Under the pieces are notes generated by a model that was given only the letters and a program-made list of their open reading frames with translations, was not told where the DNA came from and did not search any database. A stretch of DNA of 64,000 nucleotides from Denitrobaculum tricleocarpae (GTDB lineage Bacteria; Pseudomonadota; Alphaproteobacteria; Kiloniellales; Kiloniellaceae), in contig NZ_ML660057.1 in assembly GCF_007004665.1 (NCBI RefSeq), positions 248,001-312,000 of the forward strand, read 5' to 3'. This document shows positions 38,679-48,732 of the stretch, piece by piece; the first letter of the stretch is position 1, and every line of letters begins with the position of its first letter. The position numbers were made by a program, and so were the translations under genes.

Positions 38679-39545
38679 TCAGAAGGCCTCCACCGGATTA
38701 TCCAGGCGCCCGATGCCCTTGATCTCGACAGACATCTTATCACCGGGCTTGAGATACTTCGGCGGGTTGAAGCCGATCCCGACACCGGCGGGCGTGCCGG
38801 TGGCGATCACGTCTCCAGGCATCAGGGTCAGACCGTTCGAGATCGCGGCGATGATGGTGGGCACATCGAAAATCAGGAGTTTGATGTTGGAGTCCTGACG
38901 GAGTTCGCCATTGATCCAGCAACGGATCGCCGCATCATCCAGGTTCATTTCGTCGGCGGTGACAGCCCAAGGACCCATGGGGCAAAAACTGTCCTGAGAC
39001 TTCCCGATCAGCCATTGGCTGTGCTGCCCCTGAAGATCACGCGCCGTGACGTCGTTCACGATCGTGTAACCCCAAACGTGCGACAGAGCGTCCTCAGCGC
39101 GAATATTACGCCCGCCTTTGCCAATGATCACCGTGAGTTCAGCCTCGTAGTCGATGGCCTCCGACACCGACGGATCGATTTTGACCGGCGCGCCGGCGGC
39201 TATGACGCTCTCCGGAGTCTTGGAGAAGACAATCGGGTGCTCTGGCACTGCCCCTTTGGCCGCCGAACTGTCGAAGCCGGAGGAGGAGAACTCCTGGGCG
39301 TGCTCGTGATAATTCTTTCCGACACAGAAGACGTTCCGTCGGGGCCGCGGCACCGGTGCACAGAGGGTTACGTCCGACAGCGCGATAGGCGTTCCCGTCG
39401 GCGGCAGCGGCCGGTCGATCAGGACCGTGACCCCTGCCTCGCGTGCGGCATCGAGAGGCAGATCAAAGGGCGCCACTGTCTGCGCGGCTTCGTCCACCTG
39501 CCCCACACGCCTGATTCCGTTCCATTCAAAGACGGCTACTTTCAC
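38679..39545 (-). CDS. Fumarylacetoacetate hydrolase family protein
   Basis: A 288-residue FAH-fold enzyme. The metal motif is IDYEAELTVIIG near residue 125, preceded by FCVGKNYHEHAQE, with the C-terminal GDVIATGTPAGVG. Such enzymes hydrolyse or decarboxylate acylpyruvates and 2-oxo acids after aromatic ring cleavage. It starts with GTG, overlapping the upstream gene by 4 bp (GTGA). Confidence 0.88.
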   Translation of the reverse strand: MKVAVFEWNGIRRVGQVDEAAQTVAPFDLPLDAAREAGVTVLIDRPLPPTGTPIALSDVTLCAPVPRPRRNVFCVGKNYHEHAQEFSSSGFDSSAAKGAVPEHPIVFSKTPESVIAAGAPVKIDPSVSEAIDYEAELTVIIGKGGRNIRAEDALSHVWGYTIVNDVTARDLQGQHSQWLIGKSQDSFCPMGPWAVTADEMNLDDAAIRCWINGELRQDSNIKLLIFDVPTIIAAISNGLTLMPGDVIATGTPAGVGIGFNPPKYLKPGDKMSVEIKGIGRLDNPVEAF

Positions 39546-41011
39546 GAGCTTTCCCCCGGTATGAGAATTGTCGACCCTGTGGTGCTGCGCCCCTCCAGAT
39601 CACGATGCGCCTTTGCCGCGTCCGCGAGCGCAACGCGTTGACCGATCTCAACGCTGATCACGCCGGCGCGCAACGCATCGAAGACACGCGACGTAATCTC
39701 GCGCACCTTCCCGGGTGTGTCGGTGTAATGCCCGAAGTTCGGACGCGAGATGGTGGCGGAACGTGACGAAAGCGCGCCGATATCCCAAGTGCCCACAGGC
39801 CCTGAAGCTTGGCCGTAGCTGACCAGATGCCCTTGGATTGCAAGCGCCCGCAGGGAATGGGCAAAGCTGTCACGTCCCACGGCGTCTAAGATAACGTCGG
39901 CGCCATGGCCGGCAGTCAATTCCATCACCTGCGATTCGAGACTGATTTCGCCGGGAAGAATGACAGCCTCCGCCCCAGCGGCCCGCGCTGCTGCCGCTTT
40001 CTCCGGGCTGGAGGTCGCACCTATGACGCGCGCACCCAAATGCGAGGCCCACTGGCAGAGCATGCGGCCTACCCCGCCCGCGGGTGCGTAGACCAGGACG
40101 GTCTCGCCCGCCTGCAAAGGATGTACCTTGTGGAGCAGAAACTCCGCAGTCATAGCCTTGAGCAAGCCCGCGGCGGCAGTCTCGTCGCTCACATCCTCAG
40201 GCAGTTGGAAAACCAGATCAGCCGGCATGGTCCGATGGCTGGCGTAAGCGCCCACCGGTGGGCAGGCATAGCCGACCCGGTCTCCAACACGCAGGTGGGT
40301 TACGCCCGGTCCGACATCGAGGACAACCCCCGCAGCTTCCATGCCGGGCACGCTCGGCGGCTTCAGCAAATCGAAGTATCCGGTGCGGCAGTAGACGTCG
40401 ATAAAATTCACGCCGATGGCCGTGTGGCGCAACCTGATCTCGCCGGATCCGGGAGGCGGCACCTGAACGGTCTCCATGACCAGCTCTTCCGGGCCACCGT
40501 GCCGTTGCACTATGATGGCCTGTCCTTCGATCGACCCTGCAGCAGATCCAGTCGACGGTGCGGACCGATTAGACGTCCCGGCCACCAGCGCACGGATCGC
40601 AGAGAAGCCTGCATCGTAAACCCCTTCCGCAACCAACTGCGCCAGCTCCTGCTCGCGTCCCTTTGGCGGGCGGAACTTCGACCGCCAGTCCCAGAAGGTG
40701 CGTCGCCCGTCGGTCACGGGCTTCAGGGCTACATGGGCCACGTAGTCATTAAGCGGAACATCGCTTTCGACGATCGCATAACTGAAACTGCAGCTCTTGT
40801 CCGAGAGGCTCAGCAGTTGTTCCCTGACCCTCTCGCCGCCGGTGAGCCGGAAATCGCGAACCGACCCGACCTGGTCGGTAAACCTGGCGCCCGTGAGCCT
40901 GCTCTGGGCAACCGCCGGGTGCCAGCGGTCGTGGCCGTTGAAGTCGCGCAGAATCCCCCAGACCTCTTCGATCGGAGCATCGATGACTGTGGAGCGGCGG
41001 ACTTCAACCAT
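39542..41011 (-). CDS. SRPBCC domain fused to quinone oxidoreductase (zinc-less MDR)
   Basis: A 489-residue two-domain protein. Residues about 1-145 are an SRPBCC (START-like, polyketide-cyclase-type) domain, starting RRSTVIDAPIEEVWGILRDF. About 165-489 are a quinone oxidoreductase-like MDR with the NADPH motif APAGGVGRML and the family stretch GVNFIDVYCRTGYF. The reading frame is continuous through the linker. The first domain is a paralogue of the next gene upstream. It suggests a substrate-binding module tethered to a reductase; the substrate is unknown. Confidence 0.85.
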   Translation of the reverse strand: MVEVRRSTVIDAPIEEVWGILRDFNGHDRWHPAVAQSRLTGARFTDQVGSVRDFRLTGGERVREQLLSLSDKSCSFSYAIVESDVPLNDYVAHVALKPVTDGRRTFWDWRSKFRPPKGREQELAQLVAEGVYDAGFSAIRALVAGTSNRSAPSTGSAAGSIEGQAIIVQRHGGPEELVMETVQVPPPGSGEIRLRHTAIGVNFIDVYCRTGYFDLLKPPSVPGMEAAGVVLDVGPGVTHLRVGDRVGYACPPVGAYASHRTMPADLVFQLPEDVSDETAAAGLLKAMTAEFLLHKVHPLQAGETVLVYAPAGGVGRMLCQWASHLGARVIGATSSPEKAAAARAAGAEAVILPGEISLESQVMELTAGHGADVILDAVGRDSFAHSLRALAIQGHLVSYGQASGPVGTWDIGALSSRSATISRPNFGHYTDTPGKVREITSRVFDALRAGVISVEIGQRVALADAAKAHRDLEGRSTTGSTILIPGESS

Positions 41012-41012
41012 C

Positions 41013-41450
41013 TTAGGTGCCGAATTGGTTTTTTAGGGCATCGAACCCGCCCTGGAAAACGCCGCCGCCGATGTCCGACACCAGTTGGGATTCCGCCTCG
41101 GGAACGCAATCGAATTCCGCCGACCATTCGGCAAAGGTGCGGTTGCCATCGGTCACCGGTGTGAGTTTCAGGGTCGCCACGTAGTTTTCGACCCCCATGG
41201 GGCTTTCCAGGATCGAGTAACTGCAGGAGAACTCGTAATCGGAAAGCGCCAGCAGCTTTTCCCGAATACGTCCTCCGTCCTTCAGCCGGAAATCCCGGAC
41301 GCAGCCGACCTGATCAGACGGCGCGCCGCCTTCGATCCGGCTTTCCGCGATCAGCGGATGCCAGGCCGGCAAGGCGTTGAAATCACGGATACGCGCCCAG
41401 ACCCGCTCAGCCGGAGCGTTGATGATCGAGGAGGTATAGACCTCCGCCAT
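41013..41450 (-). CDS. SRPBCC family protein
   Basis: A 145-residue START-like protein (MAEVYTSSIINAPAERVWARIRD at the N-terminus is the usual SRPBCC beginning). It is clearly paralogous to the first domain of the fused gene 1 bp downstream (shared WHP, DQVG-VRDFRL, NYVA, PVTDG-RTF). It probably binds a hydrophobic or aromatic ligand. Lies 3 bp after the flotillin gene. Confidence 0.82.
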   Translation of the reverse strand: MAEVYTSSIINAPAERVWARIRDFNALPAWHPLIAESRIEGGAPSDQVGCVRDFRLKDGGRIREKLLALSDYEFSCSYSILESPMGVENYVATLKLTPVTDGNRTFAEWSAEFDCVPEAESQLVSDIGGGVFQGGFDALKNQFGT

Positions 41451-41453
41451 AGG

Positions 41454-43511
41454 CTAATCGTCCTTCTTGGTGTCTTTGCTATTCTTGGCGAGGCTTTGGG
41501 CATCCCGCGCGGCGCGGAAGACGTCGCCCATCCGCGCAACGTTCGATCCCTCGACCCCGATCTCCTTCATCATCTCATCGATCAGAGGGGCCTGGGCGCG
41601 GTAGCGCAACGCGCTCTCGATCACTTCGTCCGTGGGTGAGCGCGGTGCGCCGTTTCCGCCACCGCCGCCGAGGCCATCGACGTGCAGGATCTTGATGCCT
41701 TCGATGTTCTCCATGGGCCGTACGGACTCGCGGACGATGCCCTCCAGGCGTTCGATCATCTTGCCACGCAGCAAGCTCGCCCGGGCATCGTCGGTCAGGA
41801 CGTTTTCAGCCTCGTTCATCAGCCTTTGCGCTTCGGCGGCGACGCCGGCCCGGACTTTCTCGGCCTCCGCCGCGATCTTCGCGGTATCCGCATCTTTCGC
41901 CGCCAGCAAGCGGTCGATCGCCGCCAGACGATCCGCAACCTCGGTCTCGCGCACGGTCGCCACATTTTCCTCGGCCCTGGCTGCTTCGGCCCGGACAGCT
42001 TCTGTGGTGACGCGGGTTGCCGCTTCATCGGATTGCTTGTTCAGCAGCGCAATCTCTTTATCCAGCTCAGCCAGCTCGATGACCTGCCGGCGTTCGACGT
42101 CCAAGCGTTTGAGGTCGCGCTCGAGTAAAATACGCGCCTCATCCAGGCCGCGGTTAGAGGCGATACGCGCGCGTTCGACCTCTTCACGGGCTGAAATCTC
42201 AGCCTCCTCGGTCGCCTGTTGCTGTGCGATCTGCTGCGACTTCAGCAGCTTCTCCCGCTCGATACGGGCCTTATCGAGTGTCTGTTCCTGCTGTATACGC
42301 GCAGCCTCGACGGATTGACGAGCGGCAATCTCGGCGGACTCGATCTGTTGCCCACGTGCGATCTCGCGGGCCTGGGTTTCCTCCTCGGATACAATGCGCG
42401 CTTCCCGGAGTTGACGCTCCGACACAATCCGCGCGCGCTCGATATCCTCGTTTGCCGAGATCTCGGCGACTTCCGTGGCATGACGCTGTTGGATCTGTTG
42501 TGACCGCAGCAGCTTCTCGCGCTCAATGCGGGCCTTATCCAGGACCTGCTCCTGCGCGATCCGGGCCTGCTCGACTTCCTCCTGTGCTTTGATCTCCGTA
42601 TCTTCCAGCGCAATGCGCCGCTCAATCTCACGCTTGCGTGTATCCTGTTCGGTGGAAATACGCGCCCGCGCCGCTTCGGCTTCGCGCTCGACCTGCTCGC
42701 GGACAATTTCCGCACGCTGCGCCGCGCGTAGAGCCTCGATATCGCGTTCCTGAGACAAACGCGCGTTTTCGCTTTCCCGTTCCAGATCCAGCGTGGCTTT
42801 CTCCGCCTCCAGATTCCGGCTGCGGATGGCGACCATGGAGCCCTGCTCGATATCGTTACGGGCCTTGCGGCGGGTTTCGATGGCTTCGATCAGCTGGGTC
42901 AGGCCTTCCGCATCAAAACGGTTGGCTGGATTGAAGAACTCCAGGTCGGTCTGATCAAGATCCGTAATCGCCACGGACTCCAGCTCCAGGCCATTGCGGG
43001 CCAGAACGTCCATGGCGCGGGCCTCCACCTCGACCACATAGTCACCGCGCTTTTCATGCATCTCGTCGAGCGACATTTCCGCCGCGACCGAGCGCAGCGC
43101 GCCGATGAACTTACCGGAAAGGAGATCCGCCAGTCCGTCCGGGTCCATGGTCCGTCTGCCGAGCGTCGCAGCAGCGGCGGACACCGCCTCAGGCTTGGGT
43201 GCGACCCGCACGAAAAACTCGGCTTCGATGTCGACGCGCATGCGGTCGCGGGTGATGACCGCTTCTTCCTTGCTGCGGCGCACCGGGATGCGCACGACGT
43301 TCATATTGACCGGCGTCACCTCGTGAACGATCGGCAATACGAGCGCACCGCCGTTGATCACGACCGTTTCCCCGCCGAAGCCGGTACGGACGAAGGAGAC
43401 CTCCTTCGTTGAACGGTGATAAAGCCAGTGTAAGAGATAGACCACCACTGCGATGCCAATGATCGCAATGATCAGCCAGAGTATGACCGCGCCAATCAAT
43501 CCGCTTGTCAT
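41454..43511 (-). CDS. Flotillin-like SPFH protein with long coiled coil
   Basis: A 685-residue protein: membrane anchor (about 6-29), SPFH/band-7 domain (about 35-220, with KEVSFVRTGFGGETVVING), and a very long Glu/Arg/Ala-rich coiled coil (about 220-600). The coil contains an 88-residue internal duplication; both copies include LDKARIEREKLL followed by the SQQI region. Flotillins scaffold membrane microdomains. Its place inside a transporter/catabolic operon suggests organising the uptake or enzyme complex in the membrane; that is inference. Confidence 0.88.
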   Translation of the reverse strand: MTSGLIGAVILWLIIAIIGIAVVVYLLHWLYHRSTKEVSFVRTGFGGETVVINGGALVLPIVHEVTPVNMNVVRIPVRRSKEEAVITRDRMRVDIEAEFFVRVAPKPEAVSAAAATLGRRTMDPDGLADLLSGKFIGALRSVAAEMSLDEMHEKRGDYVVEVEARAMDVLARNGLELESVAITDLDQTDLEFFNPANRFDAEGLTQLIEAIETRRKARNDIEQGSMVAIRSRNLEAEKATLDLERESENARLSQERDIEALRAAQRAEIVREQVEREAEAARARISTEQDTRKREIERRIALEDTEIKAQEEVEQARIAQEQVLDKARIEREKLLRSQQIQQRHATEVAEISANEDIERARIVSERQLREARIVSEEETQAREIARGQQIESAEIAARQSVEAARIQQEQTLDKARIEREKLLKSQQIAQQQATEEAEISAREEVERARIASNRGLDEARILLERDLKRLDVERRQVIELAELDKEIALLNKQSDEAATRVTTEAVRAEAARAEENVATVRETEVADRLAAIDRLLAAKDADTAKIAAEAEKVRAGVAAEAQRLMNEAENVLTDDARASLLRGKMIERLEGIVRESVRPMENIEGIKILHVDGLGGGGGNGAPRSPTDEVIESALRYRAQAPLIDEMMKEIGVEGSNVARMGDVFRAARDAQSLAKNSKDTKKDD

Positions 43512-43523
43512 GTTTCCCTCCCT

Positions 43524-44357
43524 TCAGCGACCGCCGATGGCCTTAAAGGCCCGGGTCTGTTCCGTCAGCGCAATCTCGGTCGGCAGGCGCTCCATCGAAG
43601 AAGCGCCGTAGAACCCGTGACAGGCGTCGGTGTTGTTAAGAACGTAAGTGGCGTCGTCGGGCATGGCGACCGGGCCGCCGTGCACCAGTGTAATGATATC
43701 CGGATTGACCCGCAGGGCCGCCGAGGCCCAGGCATCGACCAATGCAGGACAGTCCTCCAGTTTGAGCGAGGTTTCCGCACCGATCGAGCCGCCGGTCGTC
43801 AAACCGAGATGGCAAACCACGATGTCGGCACCGGCCTTGGCCATAGCCGTCGCGTCATCCTCGTTAAAGACGTAGGGCGTAGTGAACATGTCTTTTTCGT
43901 GGGCCATGCGGATCATGTCCACCTCCAGCCCGTAGGACATGCCCGTCTCTTCCAGATTGGCGCGGAAGGTGCCGTCGATCAGACCAACGGTTGGAAAGTT
44001 CTGCACCCCGGAAAAGCCGATCCGCTTGAGATCATCTAGAAAACTGTCGAACACGCAAAAGGGATCAGTGCCGTTCACCCCGGCCAGAACCGGTGTGTTG
44101 GGTGCCATCGGCAGAACTTCCGAGGCCATCTCCATGACGATGTCGTTAGCGTTCCCGTAGGCCATGAGGCCGGACAGCGAGCCGCGGCCCGCCATGCGGT
44201 AGCGTCCCGAATTGTAGATCACGATCAGATCGATCCCGCCCGCTTCTTCACACTTCGCCGAGAGGCCGGTCCCCGCGCCGCCGCCGATAATGGGTTGGCC
44301 GTCTTTTTTCATTTGCTGAAACTTCTTCAGCAGGTCCGAACGCTCAAAGCGCGGCAT
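43524..44357 (-). CDS. TIM-barrel 'phosphoenolpyruvate hydrolase family' protein (PF09370-like)
   Basis: A 277-residue TIM-barrel protein, with [43 protein letters not shown] and [13 protein letters not shown]. The family is found alone, as the C-terminal half of tomato Tm-1, and as the sensor of certain regulators; its true reaction is unsettled. The ATG at 44357 has GGGAGAG in front; the upstream TTG is disfavoured. It overlaps the Tm-1-like fusion gene by 14 bp. Two paralogues are at 51169-51885 and 51882-53615. Confidence 0.88.
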   Translation of the reverse strand: MPRFERSDLLKKFQQMKKDGQPIIGGGAGTGLSAKCEEAGGIDLIVIYNSGRYRMAGRGSLSGLMAYGNANDIVMEMASEVLPMAPNTPVLAGVNGTDPFCVFDSFLDDLKRIGFSGVQNFPTVGLIDGTFRANLEETGMSYGLEVDMIRMAHEKDMFTTPYVFNEDDATAMAKAGADIVVCHLGLTTGGSIGAETSLKLEDCPALVDAWASAALRVNPDIITLVHGGPVAMPDDATYVLNNTDACHGFYGASSMERLPTEIALTEQTRAFKAIGGR

Positions 44358-46623
44358 GTCGCTCTCTCCCAAGGTAACTATCGATTTCGGCTAAGGCGGC
44401 GATCACCGCATCGGTGAAGGCCGGGTCGTTTATATTCTGCGGCAGGCGCAGGAGGCGACGGTTACCGGTCTCCTTGAAGCCACGTGTTATGGCATCAAAG
44501 AGCGCCCGGTCGGCCTCAGGATCGTGGAAGGGCTGCCCGGGCGCATCGAGTGCCGAGACGCCGCCTTCGGGGATCAGAAAACGCACCGGCCCCTCCATCT
44601 TGTTCAGACGCTCCACGATCCACTCGCCCATGCGCCGGTTCTCGTCCGCTGTCGTGCGCATGAGGGTGACCTGCGGATTGTGCTCCACGAAGGTCCGGCC
44701 CTGGTATTTTTGCGGCACGGTTTCCGGCGCACCGAAATTCACCATATCGAGGGCGCCAACAGAGCCGACATAGGGAATGCGCGTGCGGATGAAGGCGCCG
44801 AAACGGTCCTCATCGGCGGCGAAGACGCCGCCCATCATCATGTCGCAGATTTCCGTGGTGGTCAGATCGACCGCCGCGCTCAGCATCCCGCTGTCGACCA
44901 GTTTCTCCATTGAGCGTCCGCCAACGCCGGTCGCGTGGAAAACCAGGCAATCGTAGTGGTCCTTCAGCTGTGCCGTAATCTGGCTGACAGCGGTGGTGGT
45001 GACTCCGAACATGGTCAGGCTGAGGCCCGGCAGGTCATGGTTATGCTCACCCTGCTCGGTTTGCGACTGCTTGACCATCCCCGCCAGCGCATTGGCGCCA
45101 TTGGCCAGCACCTGCTTGGAGATGCGGTTGAGCCCCTGAACGTCGGTCACCGAATACATCATCATGATATCGGACGGCCCGACGTAGTTTCCGACATCAC
45201 CGGAGGCCACGGTCGAGATCATCACCTTTGGAATGCCGATAGGGAGGCGCCGCATCGCCGGCGTGACCAGTGCCGTGCCACCGGACCCCGCCGCTGAGAT
45301 TATCCCGCCGATCCCCTGCTGCCGCTGGATCCAGGCCTCGAAAGCCTTGGCCATGGCACGGACCGACGCGCCCCGATCGCCGGTGAAGACCGCGCTGGCG
45401 CCACCCCGGTGGTAGGTCGCGATCATATGCGGCGGCACGTCCGCGCTGGAGGGTTTGCCGGAGGTAGAAAGGTCAACCGTCCGCACTCTTAAGCCCTGAC
45501 TGGCGATCCGGTCACGGATGTAGCGAAGTTCCGCGCCTTTGGTGTCGAAGGTACCCACAACCAAAACTTCCTGACCGCGAAGCTGTGCAAGCGGCGTGAG
45601 CGCTTCGGCGTAAATCGGCTCAGGCTTGATATCGAAGGGACGGCTCGTGGCAGTTGAATCTTTGCCCTTTGCGGAGGTTTGGTTCGGGGATTCTACAAGT
45701 CTATCGTCTCCCCTCTCCTTCCAGGCCGCGCTCGACCAGCGTGTCGGCGGGATATAGTGTACAGCCTTCCGTTCGCTCTCCTGCACCGGCAGGGAAACCA
45801 CATCGGATGACACCTCCGCTTCGTCGATCTCAGACGCCGGCGCAGCCGCCACTTCGTCAAAGCTCGGAAAATCCGCGTCTTCGTGGGAATGACGGCCAAC
45901 ACCCAGAAGCCGCTCCTGCAGCGTCCGGTCGTTGGCAAGCTGGTCCGCAGGCAAAACGCGATTGACCCTGCCATTCACCATGATTGCGACGTTTTCAGCA
46001 ATCGCCGTCGCCACACCGATATTCTGCTCGATGAGCAGGATCGAAACGTCGCCCTCTTCGGCCAACTGCGCCAGCATGTCCTCGACCTGCTGGACGATGA
46101 CCGGTGCGAGTCCCTCGGTCGGCTCGTCGAGGACCAGCAGTTCCGGGTCCTGCAGCAGGGCACGGGCGATGGCGACCATCTGCTGCTCACCGCCGGAGAG
46201 CTGTCCGCCACCATTGTTCTTGCGCTCCGCAAGCCTCGGAAAGGTGTCGTAGACACGCTCGACGGTCCAGGTACTGCCACCGCGATCCGACAGGCGCATA
46301 TGCTCGTCGACCGTGAGCGAGGGCCAGAGCCGCCGTCCCTGCGGTGTGTAGCCGATCCCATGCGTTGCAATACGATGGGGCGGCAGCTTGGTCAGCTCGT
46401 CACCGTGGAAGCGGATCGACCCTCGGCTGGCGGGCACCAGCCCCATGATGGCGTTGCAGAGGGTCGTCTTGCCCATGCCGTTGCGGCCGACAATGGCCTG
46501 AACGCCGTGTTCCAGAGTGAAGTCGACGCCCTGCAAAGCATGAGAACTGCCATAGAAGACGTGCAGATCGCGGATCTGAAGAACCGTATCCGAGGGTTTT
46601 CTGCTTCTCCGGCGATCAGGCAT
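44344..46623 (-). CDS. LivF-type ABC ATPase fused to Tm-1-like (UPF0261) domain
   Basis: A 759-residue fusion. Residues about 12-245 are a LivF-like ATPase: Walker A GRNGMGKT (46-53), signature LSGGEQQ, Walker [11 protein letters not shown], and LLIEQN at the switch. About 250-350 is a polar, acidic, probably disordered linker. About 355-759 is a Tm-1-like/UPF0261 domain ([44 protein letters not shown]). The ATG at 46623 overlaps livG by 8 bp. Transport energy coupling and an enzymatic or nucleotide-binding domain are thus joined. Confidence 0.92.
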   Translation of the reverse strand: MPDRRRSRKPSDTVLQIRDLHVFYGSSHALQGVDFTLEHGVQAIVGRNGMGKTTLCNAIMGLVPASRGSIRFHGDELTKLPPHRIATHGIGYTPQGRRLWPSLTVDEHMRLSDRGGSTWTVERVYDTFPRLAERKNNGGGQLSGGEQQMVAIARALLQDPELLVLDEPTEGLAPVIVQQVEDMLAQLAEEGDVSILLIEQNIGVATAIAENVAIMVNGRVNRVLPADQLANDRTLQERLLGVGRHSHEDADFPSFDEVAAAPASEIDEAEVSSDVVSLPVQESERKAVHYIPPTRWSSAAWKERGDDRLVESPNQTSAKGKDSTATSRPFDIKPEPIYAEALTPLAQLRGQEVLVVGTFDTKGAELRYIRDRIASQGLRVRTVDLSTSGKPSSADVPPHMIATYHRGGASAVFTGDRGASVRAMAKAFEAWIQRQQGIGGIISAAGSGGTALVTPAMRRLPIGIPKVMISTVASGDVGNYVGPSDIMMMYSVTDVQGLNRISKQVLANGANALAGMVKQSQTEQGEHNHDLPGLSLTMFGVTTTAVSQITAQLKDHYDCLVFHATGVGGRSMEKLVDSGMLSAAVDLTTTEICDMMMGGVFAADEDRFGAFIRTRIPYVGSVGALDMVNFGAPETVPQKYQGRTFVEHNPQVTLMRTTADENRRMGEWIVERLNKMEGPVRFLIPEGGVSALDAPGQPFHDPEADRALFDAITRGFKETGNRRLLRLPQNINDPAFTDAVIAALAEIDSYLGRERHAAL

Positions 46624-47401
46624 GTCCACCCCCCAGGTAGAGTTCCTGAACTTCCGGGTCGTTCTCGATCTCCTCCGGATTGCCTTCTTTGAAAATGCGC
46701 CCGTTGTGCATCATGGTTACGCTCTCTGCTACGCGCAGAGCCACATCCATGTCGTGTTCGATAATGATAAAGCCGATGTGTGTGGGCAGAGATTGCAGAA
46801 TTTCGATGAGCTCACTGCGCTCGGTCGGGGAAAGACCGGCGGCGGGTTCATCAAAAAGAATAAAGCGCGGCGCGCCCGCCAGCGCGAGCGCGATTTCGAG
46901 CTGCCGCTGTTGGCCATGGCTGAGTTCCGAGACCAGGCTTTCGCGCTCGGCGCCCAGGTGCACGGCATCAAGCAAGGTCTCCGCCGCGTGGGTCATGGCA
47001 TCATCCGGCTTCGGACGCCGCAAAGAGAGCCGGCCCCGGCTTGCGCCCCGGCAGGCCAGATAAACGTTGTCGACGACACTCAGGCCGTCGAAGAGCAGGG
47101 AAATCTGATAGGTCCTGCGCAGTCCCCGCCGGATCCGTTCATGAATAGAAAGATCCGTGACATCCTCACCGAACAGCCTGACCCGGCCGGTGGTTGGCGG
47201 AAAGTCACCTGTGATCGCGTTGAAGAGCGTTGTTTTCCCTGCCCCATTGGAACCCAGGACCGCACGCCGCTCACCCGCCTTGACGGTCAGGTTGATGTCC
47301 GCCAGAGCCACCAGCGCGCCGAAGTGGCGGCTGACGGCCTCGAGTTCCAGCGCATACTGGCCGGTACTCTGCAGGCGGGTAAGGGCGTCGGTCCTAAGCA
47401 T
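46616..47401 (-). CDS. LivG-type ABC transporter ATPase
   Basis: A 261-residue ABC ATPase of the branched-chain (LivG) group. Walker A GSNGAGKTTLF, signature LSHGQQRQLE, Walker B FILFDEPAAGL and the H-loop IIIEHDMDV are all present. It pairs with the LivF-like fusion next door. The operon's binding protein suggests HAAT-family import of an unknown polar or aromatic compound. Confidence 0.9.
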   Translation of the reverse strand: MLRTDALTRLQSTGQYALELEAVSRHFGALVALADINLTVKAGERRAVLGSNGAGKTTLFNAITGDFPPTTGRVRLFGEDVTDLSIHERIRRGLRRTYQISLLFDGLSVVDNVYLACRGASRGRLSLRRPKPDDAMTHAAETLLDAVHLGAERESLVSELSHGQQRQLEIALALAGAPRFILFDEPAAGLSPTERSELIEILQSLPTHIGFIIIEHDMDVALRVAESVTMMHNGRIFKEGNPEEIENDPEVQELYLGGGHA

Positions 47402-47426
47402 TTAAGTCAGCCTCAAGTCTTCAGTC

Positions 47427-48677
47427 TCAGCCGCACTTCGGGTTCTCGCGGCTGACCGGGCCGTACTTCAGGAACTCATCATAGGACACACCCAGGGTCT
47501 GGCTGACCTCCGGGATCACCTTGATGGTCTTATTGAGCAGATTGCCGTCCGGCCCCTCAGAGACCTCGGTCAGGAAGATATCGGCGATAGCATTACGCCG
47601 CTCGTCCAGTTTGACCATACCGGTCGGAGTCTCGAAGGAGAGATTGGACAGCACCTCGCGGTACTTCTTGCCGCCATCGGACAGATCGCCACCAACTTCA
47701 TCCAGCGCCAGCAGTGCTGCCTTGGTGTTGATGTAGTAGGCATGCGCAAAAAGCGACGGTGATGGGAAGCCATCCGGGAACTGGGCCTTGTAGGCCTGGA
47801 CGAACTTCTGCCAGCGTGCGTCGTCCCAGGTGTCGGAGATCGGGCCAGCCGAAGGCGTGCCGATCACGAAGTCACGGGTTCGGCCCTTGGAGCCCAGCAC
47901 GGTCTGGTCAACCGTAATGGAACCGCCGACCAGGGGCAGATCACCACCGGCCTGTTCGTATTGGGTCAGGAAGTTGACAGCGTCGGCACCACCCAGCGCC
48001 ACATAGATCGCATCAACATCGTCCGGCAAAGCGGCGATCACCGAGGAATAATCCTTGTTGCCGATCGGCACCCAGAAGCGGGCGTCCGCGGGCGCTTCGC
48101 CGCCCAGACGGCAGAAGGGCTCCAGGAAGCCGAAGACCTGCGTATAAGGAAAGGAATAGTCTTCAGCCAGCACGGCGATGCTGCGATAGCCTTTTTCATT
48201 ATAAACATACTCGCCCAGCCCCGCCATCCACTGCGCGCCCTCGGTGCCGAAGCGGAAAAAATTCTCTGCGGGGTCACGCAGCGTTGTGTCCTGAGCCGCA
48301 GACGAGCCGTTCAAGAACGTGACGTTCGGCTGCGTTTTAGCGTAATCCTTGACCGCCAGACCTTCGGACCCTGACAAGGGCCCAACCAAAACCTGCACAC
48401 CGTCCTGCTCGACCAGCTTGCGGGTGGCACGGATCGCGCTGTCCGGCGATGCATCCGACGAACCGGTGATCAATTCGATCTTCTTGCCGCCGGCTGTGTA
48501 CTTGAACTCCTCCAGCGCCATTCTGACACCGCGCATGGAGTCCTCGCCCAGCACCGTGAAGGCGCCTTCCAGGGTCGCAAGCGCCCCCATCTTGACGGAA
48601 TCCTCCTGCGCCAACGCCGGGCCGGCTAGCATGGCCGCGGCGACTGCCGCTATCACTGTCCTTTTATCGGTTATCAT
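47427..48677 (-). CDS. Periplasmic ABC substrate-binding protein (Peripla_BP_6 type)
   Basis: A 416-residue type I periplasmic binding protein with a signal peptide (cleavage after ALA, residue 20). It has the LivK-like fold (VKMGALATLEGAFTVLGED, VQVLVGPLSGSEGLAVKDY). The frame opens at 48743, but the ATG at 48677 behind AGGGAGGAA gives the signal peptide. The ligand is not identifiable. It lies between livM and livG. Confidence 0.9.
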   Translation of the reverse strand: MITDKRTVIAAVAAAMLAGPALAQEDSVKMGALATLEGAFTVLGEDSMRGVRMALEEFKYTAGGKKIELITGSSDASPDSAIRATRKLVEQDGVQVLVGPLSGSEGLAVKDYAKTQPNVTFLNGSSAAQDTTLRDPAENFFRFGTEGAQWMAGLGEYVYNEKGYRSIAVLAEDYSFPYTQVFGFLEPFCRLGGEAPADARFWVPIGNKDYSSVIAALPDDVDAIYVALGGADAVNFLTQYEQAGGDLPLVGGSITVDQTVLGSKGRTRDFVIGTPSAGPISDTWDDARWQKFVQAYKAQFPDGFPSPSLFAHAYYINTKAALLALDEVGGDLSDGGKKYREVLSNLSFETPTGMVKLDERRNAIADIFLTEVSEGPDGNLLNKTIKVIPEVSQTLGVSYDEFLKYGPVSRENPKCG

Positions 48678-48732
48678 TTTGTTCCTCCCTGTTGTGGGTT
48701 GACCGTGTTCGGGCGAACCTGCCTGATCCCGG

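Noticed and set aside
37968-39641. 557-residue plus-strand frame opposite hydrolase and FAH genes
   Set aside because: Composition (many Arg, His, Asp) is that of an antisense frame; both minus-strand genes have catalytic motifs.
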